A model generated the notes under the pieces. The model had not been told where the DNA came from and did no database searches. It saw nothing but the letters and a program-made list of their open reading frames with translations. 46,742 nt of DNA, from contig CAJUFM010000016.1 of NCBI GenBank assembly GCA_910585745.1, positions 1 through 46,742 of the forward strand, written 5' to 3'. This document shows, in pieces, positions 1 to 7,816 of this stretch (positions within the stretch are counted from its first letter, which is position 1; each line of letters begins with the position of its first letter). The stretch comes from an uncultured Eubacterium sp. (lineage in GTDB: Bacteria > Bacillota > Clostridia > Lachnospirales > Lachnospiraceae). Made by a program: the position numbers and the translations under genes.

Positions 1-9
1 TATGTATCA

Positions 10-52
10 TTTTCCCTTGTTTTTGCCCTTGCTGGGTATTTACAAGGGAAAA
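10..52. repeat. 11-bp inverted repeat beyond the integrase stop (possible arm sites or terminator)
   Basis: A perfect 11-bp inverted repeat, TTTTCCCTTGT at 10-20 and ACAAGGGAAAA at 42-52, lies just past the integrase stop codon. The AAGGGAAA core recurs near 2160-2192 and 13471-13546. As RNA it could terminate integrase transcription. As DNA, the recurrence at the far side of the element suggests arm-type integrase sites. The true left attachment site is not resolved and may lie outside the window. Confidence 0.5.
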
Positions 53-67
53 CTCTTTTGCGGATTG

Positions 68-1363
68 TTAATCACTACCCACTACCTTATCAAGAAGTTT
101 AGCAGAATTACGTTTTGCCTCTCTGTCAGCATGGGCATATACGTTCATGGTAATGCTGATGTCAGAATGTCCTAATAATTCCTGTACGTCTTTCGGCTGT
201 GCCCCATTAGCAAGCAGATTAGAAGTATAGGTGTGCCTCAGTGCATGGAAGTGGAAGTTTTCAAAGCCCGGAATCCGGTCCTTTATCGTCCTGCAGACAA
301 TACCCAGCGTGCTTGGGGATTCGTATGCCCCATCCAGTCTTAAACATACAAGAGAAATTTCAGTGTAATCTTCGGGTAATTCTGCTGTTCCGTCTAAATG
401 GTACAGTTCATAATATACCCTGTTCTTTTCTGTCACTTCCTTGTAATAGTTCAGATGGTAAAGCTGCCCGTACTGTAAACGCTGTCGGTGCTGTTCCTTT
501 TTGGCTTTCCTTAAAATTCTGGTAAGGGTATCGCCAAAATCGACAGTTCTTACCTTTTTCCGTTTAGTCGGTCCGATTTCCATCTTGTGTCTTGCACCAT
601 TGTACCGGACACTTCTCCGCACCGTAAGGTATTGTTCCTCAAGATTGATGTCCTGCCATGTCAGACCACATATTTCGCCAAGCCTGAGACCTGTAAAATA
701 GGCTATCTGCATTGGCAGAATAGCTGGCCTATTCTTTTTTTCCAGATAAGCAATCAATTCTTGATACTGCCGGAATGTCAGAGGGGTGGTTTCAGAATCT
801 ATTCCCTCCTTGTCTGTGAATAAGTCAACATTTTCAGATTTTTTCCTTAACACCACATACTGCATGGGATTAAAAGTAATATACTTCTTGGGAAATACTG
901 CAAATCGGAAAGACTGCTGTAATACAGCCGAAAAAGAATGAATGTAATCTTTGCTGTATCCTTTTGAAGTAAATTCCCCGGCAGTGCCTCCAAATGTGAG
1001 AAGGTCCAAAAACTGTTGCAAATGCTCGGATGTAACCGATTTCAGTTTTCGGTTGCTGATAGGATGCTGTTTTATTCTGTTAATCGTGAGAAGATAATTT
1101 TCAACCGTTCCGTTACTCAATGTTCCGGTTTTTAGTTCTTCCTCTGCCCAGATGTCAAGAAGTGTTCCCAGCGTGATATTCTCCGTTTTTGCCACAAACT
1201 TCTTTTCCTCATAATCCTCCATTGCCTTGCGGAGAAGTTTCTCCGTTTCGCTCTTGCTCTCTGTTCCTGCGTACTCCTTCTGCACCAGATTTCCGCTCTC
1301 ATTCTCCACATAAAAGCGGTAGTACCATTTCTTTCCTTTTTTTCTTACAGAACCTTTTGCCAT
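68..1363 (-). CDS. int: Tyrosine recombinase (integrase) of an integrative element
   Basis: A 431-residue phage/Tn916-type integrase that would catalyse site-specific integration and, with an excisionase, excision. The N-terminal 50 residues look like an arm-type DNA-binding domain (MAKGSVRKKGKKWYYRF), followed by a core-binding helical domain at about 65-165 and the catalytic domain. All catalytic residues can be seen: R227 in TGLRLGE, a lysine near 267-270, H373-x-x-R376 in HALRH, H399 in LLGHS and Y409. The start at 1363 follows a GGAAAGGAG ribosome site; the longer open frame upstream has none. The gene points out of the element's left end, as is usual for such integrases. It appears intact. 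Confidence 0.93.
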   Translation of the reverse strand: MAKGSVRKKGKKWYYRFYVENESGNLVQKEYAGTESKSETEKLLRKAMEDYEEKKFVAKTENITLGTLLDIWAEEELKTGTLSNGTVENYLLTINRIKQHPISNRKLKSVTSEHLQQFLDLLTFGGTAGEFTSKGYSKDYIHSFSAVLQQSFRFAVFPKKYITFNPMQYVVLRKKSENVDLFTDKEGIDSETTPLTFRQYQELIAYLEKKNRPAILPMQIAYFTGLRLGEICGLTWQDINLEEQYLTVRRSVRYNGARHKMEIGPTKRKKVRTVDFGDTLTRILRKAKKEQHRQRLQYGQLYHLNYYKEVTEKNRVYYELYHLDGTAELPEDYTEISLVCLRLDGAYESPSTLGIVCRTIKDRIPGFENFHFHALRHTYTSNLLANGAQPKDVQELLGHSDISITMNVYAHADREAKRNSAKLLDKVVGSD

Positions 1364-1524
1364 AATAAAATCTCCTTTCCTGACTGGCAATCGGAACTGA
1401 AAAGATATGCTTGTTTTCGCGAAAGCAACGAGCCAAATCCAAGCTTGCTTGCATTTGGCGACTGCCCGCGATTGCTCATTTATGAGCATATGCGTGTAGG
1501 CATATCAAAACTCCGGCTGCCCTG

Positions 1525-2139
1525 TCACAAGGAATGTTCACTCAGAAGATTTTTCAGCCTTGTCCTCGCAAGTTCCGGCTGTTTGACATACACTCTCACA
1601 ATGTCGCTGATTTCACTCGTGCTGTTGATAAAACGCATAACCTCCCGCAGAAACATGACGTTGTTAAACTCCTGTTCGGATTCAAAGCCCATGACCTTTG
1701 ACATTGCCTCATTGAAATCCCCGCCCTTGCCATACTCTTTAGCCGCATGGGTAAAAGACTGGTTAAACATACGGTACTCATAAAGGAACAAAAGCAGCAA
1801 ATCTTTTGAAAAATCGCTCTCACTCTCCGGCATATTAAGCGGGAAATCGCCCATTATCCGGCTCATGGCGGATTCAATCTTAAAATCCCTGCTGTCCGAC
1901 ATATCCGCCCCCATATCCTCCGTTTCGCCCCGGAGCCATGCAGCCGATACATGAAGTGCATCCGCTAATCCCTCAACAATCAGTTTCTTTGTGTTGTCAA
2001 TGCTCCCGTTCTCATACCGCTGGATGGTGGTCTTGTTCACGTCCATCTGCCCGGCTACATACTGGAGGGGGAGTTTCAGCGACTTGCGGCGTTGTTTCGC
2101 CCGTTCACCGATTGTCCTGCGAAGTTCTTTCTTCTCCAT
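1525..2139 (-). CDS. XRE-family transcriptional regulator of the element
   Basis: A 204-residue protein with an N-terminal helix-turn-helix of the Cro/C1 type: residues about 8-70, with the recognition-helix segment NKTTIQRYENG and the following LIVEGLADALHVSAAWL. The C-terminal 130 residues are not recognised and contain no protease motif. The start has a GGAGG ribosome site 6 nt upstream. It lies between the integrase and the divergent excisionase/mobilization side, the normal place for a repressor that controls excision and transfer. Likely operators are the two palindromes at 2235-2246 and 2315-2329; this assignment is inference from position and symmetry. Confidence 0.88.
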   Translation of the reverse strand: MEKKELRRTIGERAKQRRKSLKLPLQYVAGQMDVNKTTIQRYENGSIDNTKKLIVEGLADALHVSAAWLRGETEDMGADMSDSRDFKIESAMSRIMGDFPLNMPESESDFSKDLLLLFLYEYRMFNQSFTHAAKEYGKGGDFNEAMSKVMGFESEQEFNNVMFLREVMRFINSTSEISDIVRVYVKQPELARTRLKNLLSEHSL

Positions 2140-2159
2140 CGTGACCTCCTTGCACTGTG

Positions 2160-2192
2160 TTTCCCTGCTTATTATAAGCTGTTAAAGGGAAA
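2160..2192. repeat. TTTCCCT/AGGGAAA inverted repeat upstream of the XRE gene
   Basis: TTTCCCT at 2160-2166 faces AGGGAAA at 2186-2192, around an ATTATA that reads TATAAT on the minus strand and could be the -10 of the XRE gene. The same core occurs at 10-52 and 13471-13546. It may be an operator for the XRE protein or another integrase/excisionase site. Confidence 0.4.
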
Positions 2193-2234
2193 CCTGTTTC
2201 GTTGTTACAAGACTATAATAACACACAAAAACAG

Positions 2235-2329
2235 ATATTGCAATATGCAAAATAGAAATAGACGCAAAAAGACTTGACAAAACCATCACAATTATTTATC
2301 ATGTATTTTACAGTATTGCATAATGCAAT
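2235..2329 (+). promoter_or_regulatory. Promoter of the xis/mobilization side with two flanking palindromes
   Basis: TTGACA at 2274-2279 and TATCAT at 2297-2302 are separated by 17 bp, a near-consensus sigma-A promoter reading toward the excisionase. A 12-bp perfect palindrome, ATATTGCAATAT (2235-2246), lies upstream. A 15-bp palindrome, ATTGCAT-A-ATGCAAT (2315-2329), covers the expected start of transcription. Both share ATTGCA, so they look like two operators of one repressor, most simply the adjacent XRE protein. Confidence 0.65.
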
Positions 2330-2361
2330 GTTGTAAATCAACAAGGAAGGGGGATACGGAT

Positions 2362-2445
2362 ATGAGCAGGAATGAAAATGCAGGAAAAACAAATTACCAG
2401 AAAAGAGGGAGGATATTTCTATGGCAGAGGTTAAGATTGGAATGA
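2362..2445 (+). CDS. Possible 27-residue leader peptide overlapping the excisionase gene
   Basis: A 27-codon frame starts with ATG at 2362 behind a strong AAGGAAGGGGG ribosome site and ends with TGA at 2443-2445, inside the next gene. It overlaps the start of the excisionase-like gene (2421) by 25 nt in another frame, and the excisionase ribosome site lies within it. This suggests translational coupling. The peptide is basic and matches no family I recognise. Whether it is translated is unproven. Confidence 0.4.
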   Translation: MSRNENAGKTNYQKRGRIFLWQRLRLE

Positions 2446-2639
2446 CAATAGAGGAAGCGTCCGAATATACGGGCATTGGCAGGAACATCATGCGGAAACT
2501 GGTGGAATGGGAGAAAATCCCGGTGCTGCGAATTGGACGGAAAGCAATCATACGCAGGGATGTGCTGGAGAGGTTCATGGCAGCGAATGAGGGGAAAGAC
2601 CTGCGGAACCGCCCGGAAGTGAAAACTGTCCGGATATGA
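2421..2639 (+). CDS. xis: Excisionase-like helix-turn-helix protein
   Basis: A 72-residue protein of the small excisionase/MerR-like DNA-binding class. TIEEASEYTGIGRNIMRKLV forms the winged helix-turn-helix, followed by the usual IPVLRIGRKAIIRRDVLERF, which sets the turn and last helix. In Tn916-like elements such proteins direct the integrase toward excision. A GGGAGG ribosome site precedes the ATG. It is first behind the promoter at 2274-2302 and is followed by a long non-coding repeat region rather than another gene. It could also be a general regulator of the element. Confidence 0.82.
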   Translation: MAEVKIGMTIEEASEYTGIGRNIMRKLVEWEKIPVLRIGRKAIIRRDVLERFMAANEGKDLRNRPEVKTVRI

Positions 2640-2768
2640 TAAGAGGCAGCCATAACGGCTGCCCCATTGGTAACCAGACCGGAGTCTTGATATACCTACA
2701 CGCAAGATAAGTGTATCACAGACTTCTCTGGTTATCAACCGGAATTTTTCTTTAGGCAGGGCAGGAAT

Positions 2769-3038
2769 GGTGTAGTTTTGGTGTAGCAATGGTGTAGATT
2801 TTTTCTACACCGCTCCTACATCATTTTTTGAAATCCTACACCATTCCTGCATCATTTAGGGCAAAGCCTACATCAAAACTACACCATGACAGGGGCATCA
2901 ACGGGAAAAGTGCTTGCACTCTGCCCGCACCAAAATTAGGGGAAACAGACTGTGCTTGCACCTGTGCCTGCACTTTTTGGAATTATGCGGTCACTTATGC
3001 CTGCACCTGTAGGCAGTATGCTTACACCATGCTGGCAC
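2769..3038. repeat. Helically phased array of about 16 CTACACC-like units
   Basis: The 713-base gap between xis and the relaxase holds two related arrays. The first has GGTGTAG at 2769, 2780 and 2791, then the opposite orientation CTACACC/CTACATC/CTGCATC at 2805, 2816, 2836, 2847, 2868 and 2879. The second is more diverged: CTTGCAC 2913, CCCGCAC 2924, CTTGCAC 2955, CCTGCAC 2967, CCTGCAC 3000, CTTACAC 3021, CTGGCAC 3032. Same-orientation spacings are close to 11, 21 or 32 bp, so the sites lie on one face of the helix. The layout resembles iterons or a relaxosome/excisionase binding region. No replication initiator gene is visible. Confidence 0.6.
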
Positions 3039-3195
3039 TTATGTTTATCCGCAGTATTTTACTTTGGCAGAATACAGGTCAGCGGCATATGGTTTCTCTG
3101 GCAGGCAAAATAACAGGCAAAAGCAGGATATACGCCTGCTTGAACAAGCCCCCGGCAGGGCCCCCACATTTTTGGCTTGACAAAAATGCTAGGGA

Positions 3196-3227
3196 GTTAT
3201 CATTATCGGCAGAGCCGAAATGATAAC
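3196..3227. other. oriT: Candidate oriT hairpin upstream of the relaxase
   Basis: GTTATCAT (3196-3203) pairs with ATGATAAC (3220-3227). The stem continues to CGGC (3207-3210) and GCCG (3214-3217) with one bulged base and a 3-nt AGA loop. MobV-type relaxases act at an inverted repeat just upstream of their own gene, and this hairpin sits 126 nt before the relaxase start. No nick site can be read directly. Confidence 0.5.
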
Positions 3228-3352
3228 CGCAGCCCGCCACATTCCCATCAGCCCGAAGAAAAACCGGAAACGTAAAATGATTGATAAGGAAACCAGCCGG
3301 AAAGGAAATGACGGATAGGAAAAATTTTTTCTCCGGCAGAGAGGGGGATGTG

Positions 3353-4961
3353 ATGAATAAAGTATCATACAGTGCCCATATCAGCAATGGGAAAAGTGCC
3401 ATCAACAGCAAGGGCAGGCTGTCGGGTGTGGCAAAACACAACCTGCGGAAATACCGTTCCAAAGAATATGACAGGGAGAACATTGTCCTGCTTTTTGGCA
3501 GTACAAACCTCCTGCGGGATGTGAAAAAAAGTCTATCAGGGCACTTTTTCAGAAGCACTGGAGCAGTATAACAAAAAACAGACAAGGGCAGACCGACGGA
3601 TTGACGATTATTTTGAACATCTGTCCGGCAAGAACCAAGATATGGCAGTGGAGATTATTTTCCAGTGCGGGGATAAGGATTTCTGGGAAGATGTCTTTAT
3701 GGAAACAGATAAGGAAAAGCAAAACAAAGAAAATATCTGCAAGGTATATGACACCTTACTGGAGCAGTTGCAGAAAGAAATGCCGGATTTCAAAGTTGCA
3801 AATGCGGTAGTCCACTTTGACGAAGCAAGCCCGCATATGCACGTTGTAGGCGTTCCCATAGGCAGGGGATTTAAGCGCGGGCTGGAAACAAAGGTTTCCA
3901 AACGCTCTGTTTTCACTCCGAAAACGCTGGAGAATATTTTACAGAACAGCCTGCGTCAGACCGCAAGCGTAGAAATGCTTATCCACTTCGGAGTGCTTGT
4001 AAAAGATAAGCAGAAAGGGAAAAACCATGACCTGACCGTTGCGGAATATAAGGTGCAGCAGGAAACGAAGCGGCTGGAAATGGTGGCGGGATTCCTTGAA
4101 GAAAAACAGGACAGGCTTTTTGATACCAGCCAACATCTGGAACAGATTGAACAAGAGGTTTCAGCGGCAGAAAGACATTTGTCCGATACAAAGATGGAGA
4201 TTGCCGGGGCAGAAAAAGATTTGGTACAGATAAAAACAGAAAGCAGGGAAATGAAACAAAAACTGATGGCAGAACAGGAGGAAATACGGCAGGAAAATTT
4301 GTCCTTAAAAACAGATACGCTTATCCTTCATTCTGATAAAGAGCGTCTTTTGCGTGATGTCAGGAAAGCAACAGATGAAAAGGAACAAATGCAGGCAAAA
4401 AAAGAGGGGCTTTTAGAGGATATCGGTGTGCTAGATAAAGAGTTTGAAAAGCGTCTGGATTTCATCAACGTACTGGATAAACTCAAAGCACTCTTTTATA
4501 AGCTGTTATCCATGATTCCGCTGGTGCGGGAGTTTGCAAAGTTTGTAGAAGAAAAAAAGGATATACGGGCCGCCTCCCCTTATGGCTATACCCCTCTCGG
4601 CAGGCTGTTAAGGGAGTACCGTACCTCTCTCTCTCAGCATGACAGGCTTGTCACGTTCCCGGAGATTGCCTCGTGGCAGACTTCCACAGGGGAAGTGGTT
4701 CCGGTGTATGAGGACTATAACGGACGGGGAACGGAGTACAGGCTGGCGGGATTCTGGAATGTGCAGAAGGAACAGGCTGTAAAGGTTTCTGAAATAAGAG
4801 AGGAAATCATGCCGGAGAACCGGATATGTACGTTAGAGCTGGCAGAGGTGTATGTAAAGGCGGTGGAGAGTTTCATGGAGGATATGGAACCGGAAGAACG
4901 TACAAGGGAGAACCGTCCTATGTATCAGAGACAAAACGAGGAATATATACAGGGCAGATAA
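3353..4961 (+). pseudogene. mobV: MobV/Pre-type relaxase, frameshifted in an A7 run
   Basis: Start ATG at 3353 follows GAGGGGGATG. The first 57 or so codons (NKVSYSAHISNGKSAINS) match the N-terminus of plasmid mobilization/recombination (Mob_Pre) relaxases. The frame then meets a stop at 3569-3571. The rest of the protein, including the metal-binding HxDExxPHxH motif (HFDEASPHMH) and a long C-terminal coiled coil (about 4060-4500), continues in the next frame to 4961. Removing one A from the seven at 3524-3530 restores one frame of about 535 residues. The fault could be a real mutation, a sequencing error, or slippage-dependent expression. The enzyme would nick oriT and lead the strand into the recipient, using a helper element's secretion system. 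Confidence 0.8.
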
Positions 4962-4975
4962 ATAATTCCGTTGTT

Positions 4976-5007
4976 AAAAGGCATAGATGAAATATTCTAT
5001 GCCTTTT
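4976..5007 (+). terminator. Intrinsic terminator after the relaxase
   Basis: A perfect 12-bp stem, AAAAGGCATAGA (4976-4987) with TCTATGCCTTTT (4996-5007), encloses an 8-nt loop and ends in TTTT. It separates mobilization transcription from the pst operon. Confidence 0.8.
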
Positions 5008-5016
5008 GCAGTGCAA

Positions 5017-5072
5017 TTAACTTACAATTAACATATATGCACTTTTAGAGTTAACATTGGGGACGGTATACT
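5017..5072 (+). promoter_or_regulatory. PhoP box and promoter of the pst operon
   Basis: TTAACT (5017-5022) and TTAACA (5028-5033) repeat at 11 bp, with another TTAACA at 5051-5056, close to two further 11-bp steps. Direct TTAACA-like repeats with 11-bp spacing are the known PhoP site of Bacillus and other Firmicutes. A -10 like TATACT lies at 5067-5072, with no good -35, as in activator-dependent promoters. Regulation by the PhoP/PhoR pair encoded downstream is inferred. Confidence 0.7.
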
Positions 5073-5107
5073 TGGTTCATACAAAAAAACAAAGGAGTGT
5101 GTTCAAT

Positions 5108-5959
5108 ATGAAAAAATTTATTATGATTGCAACCGTTTTTACACTTATGACAGGGGTATTGACAGGATGTAGCGGCAATGCTGGTTCGTCCACTGACAAA
5201 AGTACAGCAAATGAGACAACTAAGAGTTCACAAACAATAGCCACCGACGGTTCCACTTCAATGGAGAAAGTCATTGGATTTTTGAGTGAAGCCTATATGG
5301 AGGAACATGGAAATATAAAGGTTACATACAATCCAACGGGTTCTAGTTCCGGTATACAGGCAGTAGCGGAAGGAAGATGTGATATCGGACTGGCAAGTCG
5401 TGACCTGAAGGAAGATGAAACAGCAGATTTACAGGGAACGGTAGTTGCCATTGATGGAATCGGAATCATAGTCAATCCTGATAATCCGGCAACAGATTTA
5501 ACAATTGATCAGATAGGGAAGATTTACAGTGGTGAGATTACCAACTGGAAAGAGGTTGGCGGCAGCGACGCACCGATTGTCTGTATTGGGCGTGAGGCGG
5601 CTTCCGGCACAAGAGACGGTTTTGAGGAAGTGACAGGCACAAAGGATAAATGTAAGTATTCACAGGAACTTACGTCTACGGGCGATGTCGTGCAGACGGT
5701 ATCCGGTAATCCCAATGCCATTGGCTATGCATCGGTTGCCTCGGTTGGTGATACGGTAAAGATGGTCAGCGTGGAAGGGGTAAGCCCGACAACAGAAAGT
5801 ATTCAGGATGGGAAATACAAAGTCCAGAGAAACTTCGTGCTGGTCACAAAAAAGGACACTGCTCTTTCTAAAGCTGCACAGGAGTTTTTCGACTTCGCTA
5901 CCAGCGAACAGGCAGACAGCCTTATTACAGAGGCAGGTGCTGTTCCTGTCAAACGGTAA
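5108..5959 (+). CDS. pstS: Phosphate ABC transporter substrate-binding lipoprotein
   Basis: A 283-residue extracytoplasmic phosphate-binding protein that delivers inorganic phosphate to PstCA. Residues 1-21 are a lipoprotein signal ending in the lipobox LTGC (lipid-modified Cys21), followed by a Ser/Thr-rich linker. The mature part has the phosphate-loop segments DGSTSMEK, SRDLKEDE and GREAASGTRDGFEE typical of PstS. The start at 5108 is set by AAAGGAG 10 nt upstream. It leads the operon pstSCAB-phoU-phoP-phoR behind a PhoP box. Length is normal for the family. Confidence 0.95.
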   Translation: MKKFIMIATVFTLMTGVLTGCSGNAGSSTDKSTANETTKSSQTIATDGSTSMEKVIGFLSEAYMEEHGNIKVTYNPTGSSSGIQAVAEGRCDIGLASRDLKEDETADLQGTVVAIDGIGIIVNPDNPATDLTIDQIGKIYSGEITNWKEVGGSDAPIVCIGREAASGTRDGFEEVTGTKDKCKYSQELTSTGDVVQTVSGNPNAIGYASVASVGDTVKMVSVEGVSPTTESIQDGKYKVQRNFVLVTKKDTALSKAAQEFFDFATSEQADSLITEAGAVPVKR

Positions 5960-5976
5960 TTACAGGAGGGGCTGTT

Positions 5977-6849
5977 ATGGAAAAGATAAAAAAGACAGCA
6001 AGGTGGATGGAAAGGGCAATGAACCTGTTGTTTTTGGTATGCGGTCTGCTGACGATACTGTTTGTCGTCCTAATTACTATATTTCTCTTGATAAGCGGCA
6101 TTCCGGCAATACGGGATATCGGTCTGGGAGATTTCCTGTTTGGGAAGGTCTGGGCATCTACTTCTGCAAAGCCTTCCTATGGAATCCTTCCCTTTATCCT
6201 GACATCCGTATACGGAACTCTGGGGGCAATCCTCATAGGAGTTCCGATTGGACTGCTATGTGCTATTTTTCTGGCAAAAATATTCCCAAAGAAAGTTAGC
6301 AGTGCAGTAAGGAATGTGGTAGATTTGCTTGCCGGAATCCCGTCTGTCGTTTATGGGCTGGTGGGAATGATCATCATTGTTCCATGCGTAAGGGAGATAT
6401 TTCATCTCCCGGATGGTGCAAACCTCTTTTCGGCAATTCTTGTCCTTGCTGTTATGATTCTGCCCTCTGTCATTTCCGTATCGGAAACGGCAATCGGGGC
6501 GGTGCCAAAGGAATATGAGGAGGCTTCCCTTGCTCTGGGGGCGACAAAGACGGAAACCGTATTTAAGGTGGTTGTGCCTGCCGCAAAAAGCGGCATTGTC
6601 ACTGCGGTTGTATTAGGCATTGGCAGGGCAATCGGGGAAGCGATGGCGGTTATGATGGTAGCGGGAAATGTTGCCAATATGCCGAAACTGTTTGGCAGCG
6701 TCCGGTTTCTGACTACTGCTGTTGCCAGTGAAATGTCCTATTCTTCCGGCTTACAGAGACAGGCATTATTTTCCATCGCACTGGTGCTTTTTCTGTTCAT
6801 TATGGCAATTAACCTGATATTAAATGTAGTAATTAAAAAAAAGGTTTGA
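5977..6849 (+). CDS. pstC: Phosphate ABC transporter permease PstC
   Basis: A 290-residue inner-membrane permease with six predicted membrane segments (about 17-42, 72-97, 115-140, 153-170, 205-235 and 265-287). The cytoplasmic coupling loop EYEEASLALGATKTETVFKVVVPAA is the EAA motif that contacts PstB. Together with PstA it forms the channel for phosphate. It starts 17 nt after pstS behind AGGAGGGG. It is followed by an unusual 99-nt gap with two strong hairpins before pstA. Confidence 0.95.
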   Translation: MEKIKKTARWMERAMNLLFLVCGLLTILFVVLITIFLLISGIPAIRDIGLGDFLFGKVWASTSAKPSYGILPFILTSVYGTLGAILIGVPIGLLCAIFLAKIFPKKVSSAVRNVVDLLAGIPSVVYGLVGMIIIVPCVREIFHLPDGANLFSAILVLAVMILPSVISVSETAIGAVPKEYEEASLALGATKTETVFKVVVPAAKSGIVTAVVLGIGRAIGEAMAVMMVAGNVANMPKLFGSVRFLTTAVASEMSYSSGLQRQALFSIALVLFLFIMAINLILNVVIKKKV

Positions 6850-6927
6850 AGTTCCACTATTGCATGAAAATACCATGCCAAGTGGAACTAAGGCAAACCT
6901 ATCAAGAACGCAAAAACAGCGTTCTTG
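6842..6927 (+). promoter_or_regulatory. Two hairpins in the pstC-pstA gap
   Basis: The first is a nested stem: AGGTTTG (6842-6848) with CAAACCT (6894-6900), AGTTCCACT (6850-6858) with AGTGGAACT (6881-6889), and GCATG (6862-6866) with CATGC (6874-6878). The second pairs CAAGAACGC (6903-6911) with GCGTTCTTG (6919-6927) around a 7-nt loop and ends just before the pstA ribosome site. No T-run follows either, so they look like RNA-processing or translation-control structures rather than full terminators. Confidence 0.6.
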
Positions 6928-6948
6928 AGGAAAATGGAGGAAATACAT

Positions 6949-7812
6949 GTGACTGATACAATATCGAAAGCAAGAAAAATTAAGGATACTATCTTAAAGC
7001 TGATGATGGTTTTATCAGCAGGATTGATTTGCTCTCTCCTGCTCGGACTGATTGGATATATCCTGTACCGGGGCATTCCACATATCTCATGGATGCTTGT
7101 TTCTACGAAACCAAGCCTTTTGCGTGGTACGGTCGGGATTCTGCCAAACATCCTGAATACCTTATATATCATTATCATAACGCTTGTAATTGTACTGCCG
7201 CTTGGGGTAGGGGCTGCGATTTATCTGAACGAATATGCAAAGAATAAAAAACTGGTACGGGTCATTGAACTGGCAACAGAAACCCTTGCCGGAATCCCAT
7301 CAATTATATATGGACTGGTGGGAATGCTCCTGTTTGTGCAGTTTTTCTCTCTGGGAACCAGTCTGATGGCCGGTTCGCTCACCCTGGCAATCATGACATT
7401 GCCCACGATTATACGCACCACACAGGAAAGCCTGAAAACGGTGCCAAAAGCATATCGGGAAGGTTCGCTTGGATTAGGGGCAGGCAAATGGTATATGATT
7501 CGTACAGTTGTCATTCCCTGTGTCATTGATGGGATTGTTACCGGCTGTATCTTATCGGTGGGCAGAGTGGTAGGTGAAAGTGCCGCACTTCTCTTTACGG
7601 CAGGGATGGCAAATGAACTGCTGTCCGTACCAGAGGCAGTGCAGGCGGGAAATGCGGGTTCTACCCTGACCGTTGCCATGTATGTATATGCGAAAGAGCG
7701 CGGGCAGTTTGATGTTGCGTTTGCGGTTGCCGCTATATTGCTTGTACTTACCTTTCTTATCAATATGTCGGCAAAGATAGCGGCGGTTAGACTGAAACAG
7801 AAACGAGGTTAA
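6949..7812 (+). CDS. pstA: Phosphate ABC transporter permease PstA
   Basis: A 287-residue membrane permease, partner of PstC, with six predicted membrane segments and the EAA-type loop AYREGSLGLGAGKWYMIRTVVIP. The GTG at 6949 is chosen because GGAGG sits 8 nt upstream (6936-6940); an in-frame TTG at 6925 falls within the preceding hairpin and lacks a ribosome site. It is followed by pstB after 4 nt, so the two are translated together. Confidence 0.94.
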   Translation: MTDTISKARKIKDTILKLMMVLSAGLICSLLLGLIGYILYRGIPHISWMLVSTKPSLLRGTVGILPNILNTLYIIIITLVIVLPLGVGAAIYLNEYAKNKKLVRVIELATETLAGIPSIIYGLVGMLLFVQFFSLGTSLMAGSLTLAIMTLPTIIRTTQESLKTVPKAYREGSLGLGAGKWYMIRTVVIPCVIDGIVTGCILSVGRVVGESAALLFTAGMANELLSVPEAVQAGNAGSTLTVAMYVYAKERGQFDVAFAVAAILLVLTFLINMSAKIAAVRLKQKRG

Positions 7813-7816
7813 AGTT

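Noticed and set aside
2769..3038. CRISPR array
   Set aside because: Units are only 7-9 bp with 11-bp steps and there are no spacers or cas genes.
2828..3223. 131-codon open frame in the xis-relaxase gap
   Set aside because: It is read through the phased repeat array, giving an odd Cys/Thr/Tyr-rich repetitive translation, and has no ribosome site or family match.
3524..3530. Classic -1 programmed frameshift in the relaxase
   Set aside because: A7 resembles a slippery heptamer, but joining the two parts needs a +1 (or -2) shift, and no stimulatory structure was evident.
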